Positions 23,614 through 26,838 of a stretch of 26,838 nt of DNA are shown in pieces (position 1 is the stretch's first letter; every line of letters starts with the position of its first letter). Source of the DNA: Sporomusaceae bacterium UBA1887 (GTDB taxonomy: Bacteria > Bacillota > Negativicutes > Sporomusales > DSM-15969); NCBI GenBank assembly GCA_002337925.1, contig DDHB01000024.1, forward strand, positions 46,877-73,714. Reading direction: 5' to 3'. Both the position numbers and the translations under genes were made by a program. A model generated the notes under the pieces. It worked only from the letters and a program-made list of their open reading frames with translations, was not told where the DNA came from and did not search any database.

Positions 23614-24390
23614 ATGGACTTATCCTTACGGGATATCAGCGTAACCTTATGCAAAAAGCAAATTATCAGTAACGTTTCCCTTGATGCCAAAAACGGTGAA
23701 TTCGTAGGCATTATTGGCCCTAACGGCAGCGGCAAGTCAACGCTGCTCCGCACTGTTTACCGGGTCATCAAACCGGATCATGGTGCTATTTTCTTAGGTG
23801 GTAAGGATCTTAGCAATATAAAACTAGCCGATTCTGCCAAGCAGATGGGAGTGGTGGGGCAGTTTAACCATTTGAATTTTGATCTCACCGTTTTTGAGAT
23901 GGTCATGATGGGCCGGTCTCCGCACAAACGCTCGCTGGGCGGTGATACTGAAGAGGACTATCAGATTGCTCTGGAAGCACTGCGCAAAGTTGGTATGGAA
24001 AAATATAGCGAACACAACTTTCTAACCCTCTCGGGCGGTGAAAAGCAGCGCGTTATTCTGGCCAGAGCATTGACACAGCAACCTAAAATCCTAGTGCTCG
24101 ACGAACCGACAAATCACCTGGATATTAAGTACCAGCTAGAACTGCTATCACTGGTGAAATCGCTGGGCATCGGCGTGCTGGCAGCCTTGCATGATCTCAG
24201 TCTGTCGGCGATGTTCTGCGACAAATTATATGTCATGAAAGAGGGCAAAGTGATTGCCTGCGGTGAGCCGAAGCAAATCCTCACACCAGAGCTAATCCGT
24301 GATGTTTATGAGATTGACTGTACCATTCAGGAAAATGCCAATACCGGCTACTTGTCCATTGTCTATTATCCTGCTACCCGGTATGCATAA
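23614..24390 (+). CDS. FecE/HmuV-like ABC ATPase, 258 aa
   Basis: Cytosolic ATPase driving the adjacent FecCD permease. Walker A GPNGSGKSTLLR near residue 35, Q-loop VVGQFNHLNFDLTVFEMVMM, signature LSGGEKQRVILARAL near 137, Walker B ILVLDEPTNHLDI and switch HDLS near 195. Length and C-terminal part match the iron-chelate uptake group. GGAGGG site five to six bases before the ATG; 11 bases after the permease stop. Confidence 0.92.
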   Translation: MDLSLRDISVTLCKKQIISNVSLDAKNGEFVGIIGPNGSGKSTLLRTVYRVIKPDHGAIFLGGKDLSNIKLADSAKQMGVVGQFNHLNFDLTVFEMVMMGRSPHKRSLGGDTEEDYQIALEALRKVGMEKYSEHNFLTLSGGEKQRVILARALTQQPKILVLDEPTNHLDIKYQLELLSLVKSLGIGVLAALHDLSLSAMFCDKLYVMKEGKVIACGEPKQILTPELIRDVYEIDCTIQENANTGYLSIVYYPATRYA

Positions 24391-24406
24391 CCCAAAGGAG
24401 CTATAT

Positions 24407-25462
24407 ATGCCTGCATGTACAAAAAAACTAATCCTGAGCTGTCTGACTTTACTATTTGTCCTGCTTGCAGCAGGCTGTGCCCCGTCAGCAGCGCTGTCTC
24501 CTGCTGTACCTCCCGCCGATCTTGCAAACACAGCCTATACGCCGGTCACCATTCACAATTTTGATGCTGCCGAAAACCATCTGGACTATACGTACCGGCA
24601 TTCTCCCACTCGTGTGGCAATCACACATCCCGGCGCGACTGAGCTTCTGTTAGAATTAGGTCTTGAAGACCGCATTCTGGCAACGCTGGCTCCTTATGGG
24701 CCTCCACTCAAAAGAGTAGCCGAACGATATTCGAAGCTGACCATTATGGCTGCCCAATTTGTTCCCGCTCAGGAAGAAATGCTGGAAATGGACCCTGATA
24801 TGATTATTGGCTGGTCCCACAATTTTAGTGAAAGCGCTTTGAGTAATGTACAGTTCTGGCAGGAGCGAAACATGGCCACCTATATTATGCCTAGCTCCCT
24901 AAGCAAGACGAAGCCCACACTTGAAGACTCCGTATATTCTCTTGTGAATGATATGGGTAAAATCTTCGGTGTCCGTGATAAAGCAGCCGGCCTGATTAAG
25001 AATTACCAGGACCGGGTTGCTTATATTGAACAGCGTACCTCCCCTATTCAACACAAAAAGACCGTTATGGTTTTGCAAACCCAGTCAAACGGCCAATTCT
25101 CGCTTTATGACAGCAGTTATGTAATTAACTTGATGATAAAAACCGCTGGCGGTATCCCTGTGGCTGACGATATTGCTTTCATCGTCGGTGCCGAAAAAGT
25201 ACTGACCTATGATCCCGACTACATTTTATATGTATCGTTCAGTAAGAACGGTGCCGAAGACCTGAGTGATGAAGATGCAACAGACCAGCTAAAGCAGCTC
25301 GATGAACTGTCCAGTATGCGGGCTATCCGGGAAAATCATATCATTAATATGCCCTTTTTCACCGTCAATAACGGTGGGATTCGTACCGTTGATGCCATAG
25401 AAAAAATTGCTCGCCAGCTATATCCTGAGCACATGCAGGTGCCGGCAAGACCAATCCGTTGA
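24407..25462 (+). CDS. Iron-chelate-type substrate-binding lipoprotein, 351 aa
   Basis: Substrate receptor of the importer. Lipoprotein signal with lipobox LLAAGC (residues ~19-24), a linker of about 25 residues, then a type III (FepB/BtuF-like) fold: RVAITHPGATELLLELGLED near 68, MLEMDPDMIIGW near 125 and KVLTYDPDYILYVS near 265. I chose the ATG at 24407 because AAAGGAG lies seven bases upstream; the open frame runs back inside the ATPase gene without a site. The stop lies in the -35 box of the following tetR promoter. In a diderm Firmicute it should be anchored on the periplasmic face of the inner membrane. Confidence 0.9.
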   Translation: MPACTKKLILSCLTLLFVLLAAGCAPSAALSPAVPPADLANTAYTPVTIHNFDAAENHLDYTYRHSPTRVAITHPGATELLLELGLEDRILATLAPYGPPLKRVAERYSKLTIMAAQFVPAQEEMLEMDPDMIIGWSHNFSESALSNVQFWQERNMATYIMPSSLSKTKPTLEDSVYSLVNDMGKIFGVRDKAAGLIKNYQDRVAYIEQRTSPIQHKKTVMVLQTQSNGQFSLYDSSYVINLMIKTAGGIPVADDIAFIVGAEKVLTYDPDYILYVSFSKNGAEDLSDEDATDQLKQLDELSSMRAIRENHIINMPFFTVNNGGIRTVDAIEKIARQLYPEHMQVPARPIR

Positions 25463-25487
25463 CAACAGAATTGTTTTATTTTACAAT
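25459..25487 (+). promoter_or_regulatory. tetR promoter
   Basis: A perfect -35 TTGACA (25459-25464), which contains the stop of the preceding gene, a 17-base spacer, and -10 TACAAT (25482-25487). The operator O3 covers the expected start point, which fits autorepression. Confidence 0.82.
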
Positions 25488-25489
25488 TT

Positions 25490-25506
25490 AAACTGACGTC
25501 AGTCAG
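25490..25506. promoter_or_regulatory. TetR-type operator O3
   Basis: AACTG, ACGT, CAGTCAG: the same arms and four-base spacer as O1 and O2, with the left arm one base different (AACTG for GACTG). It overlaps a perfect ten-base palindrome CTGACGTCAG (25493-25502). Confidence 0.72.
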
Positions 25507-25518
25507 AAAACGAGAGAG

Positions 25519-26178
25519 GTGTTTCCTATTCCAAGAATCTCGAAGGACCCACAGGTACGTCAGGCTGAACTAATGGATACCGCATTGGAATTATTCCTGT
25601 CAGCAGGCTATGAGAAAACTACTGTGCAGGATATTGTAAAAAAAGTAAATGTTGCCCAAGGCACTTTTTACTACTATTTCCCCTCAAAAGAAGCGATCCT
25701 TGAATCCATATTTGCCCGTCATGTTAAAAATATGCTGCATGAAGTACAGGTCTCTCATCAACAGAGTAGTACTGTTTTAGAAAAGCTGCAGCTTTTAATT
25801 GAGCATTTCTATAGATTCTGCTATCATGATGAGCCCAGTCTGATTGCCAAAGTCTTGTATAAAGAGAAGCAAGGCGAACTCATCAATAAAGTCTGGCGGC
25901 AAATGCATCTTGTTACCGCCCCGGTGTTCAGAAGCCTGCTTGAGCAGGGTAACCGGGAAGGCACAACAAAGGTGGCCCATATGGAGGAAACGCTCTCTTT
26001 TTTTGCCGGCATTATGGCCTCTCTGCTGGAAGCCAGTTCTCCCAACGAATTCGGTCATGAATCAAACCCCGAGATGGTGAAAAACAAGCTTCAAATTGCC
26101 GGACACCTGATCGAAACGTTGTTTGGCGCACCGCCCGGCAGTATTTACTTAGAGGAACAGTTGCAAAAACATGCATAA
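25519..26178 (+). CDS. TetR-family regulator of the uptake locus, 219 aa
   Basis: TetR repressor. The N-terminal helix-turn-helix is clear: ALELFLSAGYEKTTVQDIVK, then VAQGTFYYYFPSKEAIL near residues 45-62. The remaining ~150 residues form a ligand-binding helical domain (HFYRFCYHDEPSLIAKVLY, ETLSFFAGIMASLLEA). It sits after the binding lipoprotein with its own promoter, and its operator is shared with the receptor leader. The ligand may be the siderophore or a metabolite; unknown. The start is unclear: the GTG at 25519 has almost no room for a ribosome binding site, whereas an in-frame ATT at 25528 has GAGGTG six bases upstream. Confidence 0.85.
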   Translation: MFPIPRISKDPQVRQAELMDTALELFLSAGYEKTTVQDIVKKVNVAQGTFYYYFPSKEAILESIFARHVKNMLHEVQVSHQQSSTVLEKLQLLIEHFYRFCYHDEPSLIAKVLYKEKQGELINKVWRQMHLVTAPVFRSLLEQGNREGTTKVAHMEETLSFFAGIMASLLEASSPNEFGHESNPEMVKNKLQIAGHLIETLFGAPPGSIYLEEQLQKHA

Positions 26179-26180
26179 GC

Positions 26181-26217
26181 AAAGCCGACGTGAACACGTT
26201 CCGTTCACATCGGCTTT
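26181..26217 (+). terminator. Hairpin after tetR, weak T-run
   Basis: AAAGCCGACGTGAAC pairs with GTTCACATCGGCTTT (one mismatch) around a seven-base loop. Only three T lie at the end of the stem, so termination efficiency is uncertain. Confidence 0.65.
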
Positions 26218-26234
26218 ACATGTATCGCCCCTAC

Positions 26235-26624
26235 TCACTTTACCACACTTTCAATCAATTTTGTAACAATCGGTCGATCGGCCGGAGCAAAGGTATATTC
26301 ACGCAACTCTGCAGCCGAAGACCAGACTACATCATCGTGAGCGCAGGCCTTTATCTCCCCTTCAGTCCAAACAGCCCAAAACGCCATTAAATGAACTACC
26401 TTACTGGGATATTCATAAATCGAATCAGCAAAAAATTCACCTACGGAAATTGTGATTGCCAGCTCTTCCAGTATTTCTCTTGCCAGGCATTCTTCCGGGC
26501 TTTCACCTTCTTCTAATTTCCCTCCGGGAAATTCCCAAAGTCCAGCAAGTTCATCACGGCCGGGGCGACGGGCAATCAGTATTTTGTCGGCCCTTCGAAT
26601 TAACGCTGCTGTTACCTCTATCAT
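26235..26624 (-). CDS. MutT-like Nudix hydrolase, 129 aa
   Basis: Cytosolic pyrophosphohydrolase of the 8-oxo-dGTP (MutT) type. The Nudix box is intact: GKLEEGES, then AREILEELAI, giving G-x5-E-x7-RE-x2-EE near residues 35-57. ARRPGRDELAGLWEFPGG before it is typical of MutT proteins that protect against oxidised nucleotides, and the length fits. The ATG at 26624 has AGGAGAG upstream. It converges with tetR. The substrate is inferred from family resemblance; other nucleotide substrates are possible. Confidence 0.88.
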   Translation of the reverse strand: MIEVTAALIRRADKILIARRPGRDELAGLWEFPGGKLEEGESPEECLAREILEELAITISVGEFFADSIYEYPSKVVHLMAFWAVWTEGEIKACAHDDVVWSSAAELREYTFAPADRPIVTKLIESVVK

Positions 26625-26715
26625 AAAATCTCTCCTTGCCGTGCCTTTTCCTTTGGGTGTACACTTTAGATAGTATTCAATAGTATTTTCTCTGTTATGA
26701 AAGGAATGATGCAGA

Positions 26716-26838
26716 ATGGTTCTAGGATTTGTACTTGGAGTTGCGATTGCCTATCTTCTTACCTTTTTTCATATTGATCAGACCATAATCTCCGGAGTAA
26801 AAGACTTAATCAAAATGGATATTGGTCAAAGTGGGTAT
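26716..26838 (+). CDS. Small membrane protein, N-terminal part
   Basis: Partial: 41 codons from the ATG at 26716, with AAAGGA upstream, to the window edge. A hydrophobic N-terminal helix (MVLGFVLGVAIAYLLTFF) is followed by a polar stretch (HIDQTIISGVKDLIKMD). Resembles short single-helix membrane proteins of unknown function; no family call possible from this part. Confidence 0.55.
   Translation, partial: MVLGFVLGVAIAYLLTFFHIDQTIISGVKDLIKMDIGQSGY

Noticed and set aside
1..26838. CRISPR array, tRNA, rRNA, insertion sequence or prophage
   Set aside because: No regularly spaced repeats, no tRNA-like cloverleaf or rRNA sequence noticed, and no transposase, integrase or phage protein among the frames.

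Overview
The window reads as chromosome of a diderm, spore-forming Firmicute of the Negativicutes, most likely the Sporomusa/Pelosinus/Anaeromusa group. Gram-positive-style AGGAGG ribosome binding sites, a purine riboswitch, T-run terminators and Bacillus-like YhaN/YhaO and PdxK proteins occur beside a genuine TonB-dependent outer-membrane receptor. The genus is inferred. I see no rRNA, tRNA, CRISPR array, insertion sequence or phage gene.

Layout. (1) 1-635, minus: the start of a BMP-family nucleoside-binding lipoprotein behind a guanine-type purine riboswitch and a terminator. (2) 711-7575: a MocR/PdxR-like regulator followed, with 4-base overlaps, by a YhaO (SbcD-like) nuclease and a YhaN (SbcC-like) ATPase; pyridoxal kinase pdxK is divergent, with a repeated operator-like sequence between. 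(3) 7636-8607, minus: an iron-controlled group (strong promoter under a 17/19 Fur box) of an unrecorded 30-residue membrane peptide, a STAS-like protein and probably a flavodoxin. (4) 8619-11204: an EamA exporter divergent from a second MocR regulator, with four direct repeats between. (5) 11199-13820, minus: a DUF2164 protein, a membrane GGDEF/HD-GYP protein and a GNAT acetyltransferase. (6) 13939-18410, plus: small genes (a Cys-x-Pro repeat peptide, a Met-rich peptide, a multi-TM protein, a 66-residue protein, a 58-residue protein) around a large NMT1/THI5-GGDEF-EAL receptor. Two of the small genes share a promoter-like element that fits the sporulation sigma-K pattern. (7) 18455-26217, plus: an iron-siderophore-type uptake locus: TonB-dependent receptor, ABC half-exporter, FecCD permease, FecE-like ATPase, binding lipoprotein and TetR regulator. 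(8) 26235-26838: a MutT/Nudix hydrolase and the start of a small membrane protein.

How it works together. Region 7 carries two Fur boxes and three copies of one TetR-type palindrome: two in the receptor leader and one over the start of the tetR gene. This suggests iron control by Fur plus a second signal read by the TetR protein. Regions 2 and 4 each pair a MocR regulator with a divergent target. Regions 5 and 6 hold two cyclic-di-GMP proteins. The most novel-looking items are the Cys-x-Pro repeat peptide with its sigma-K-like promoter, the Fur-controlled micro-operon, and the three-site TetR/Fur circuit.
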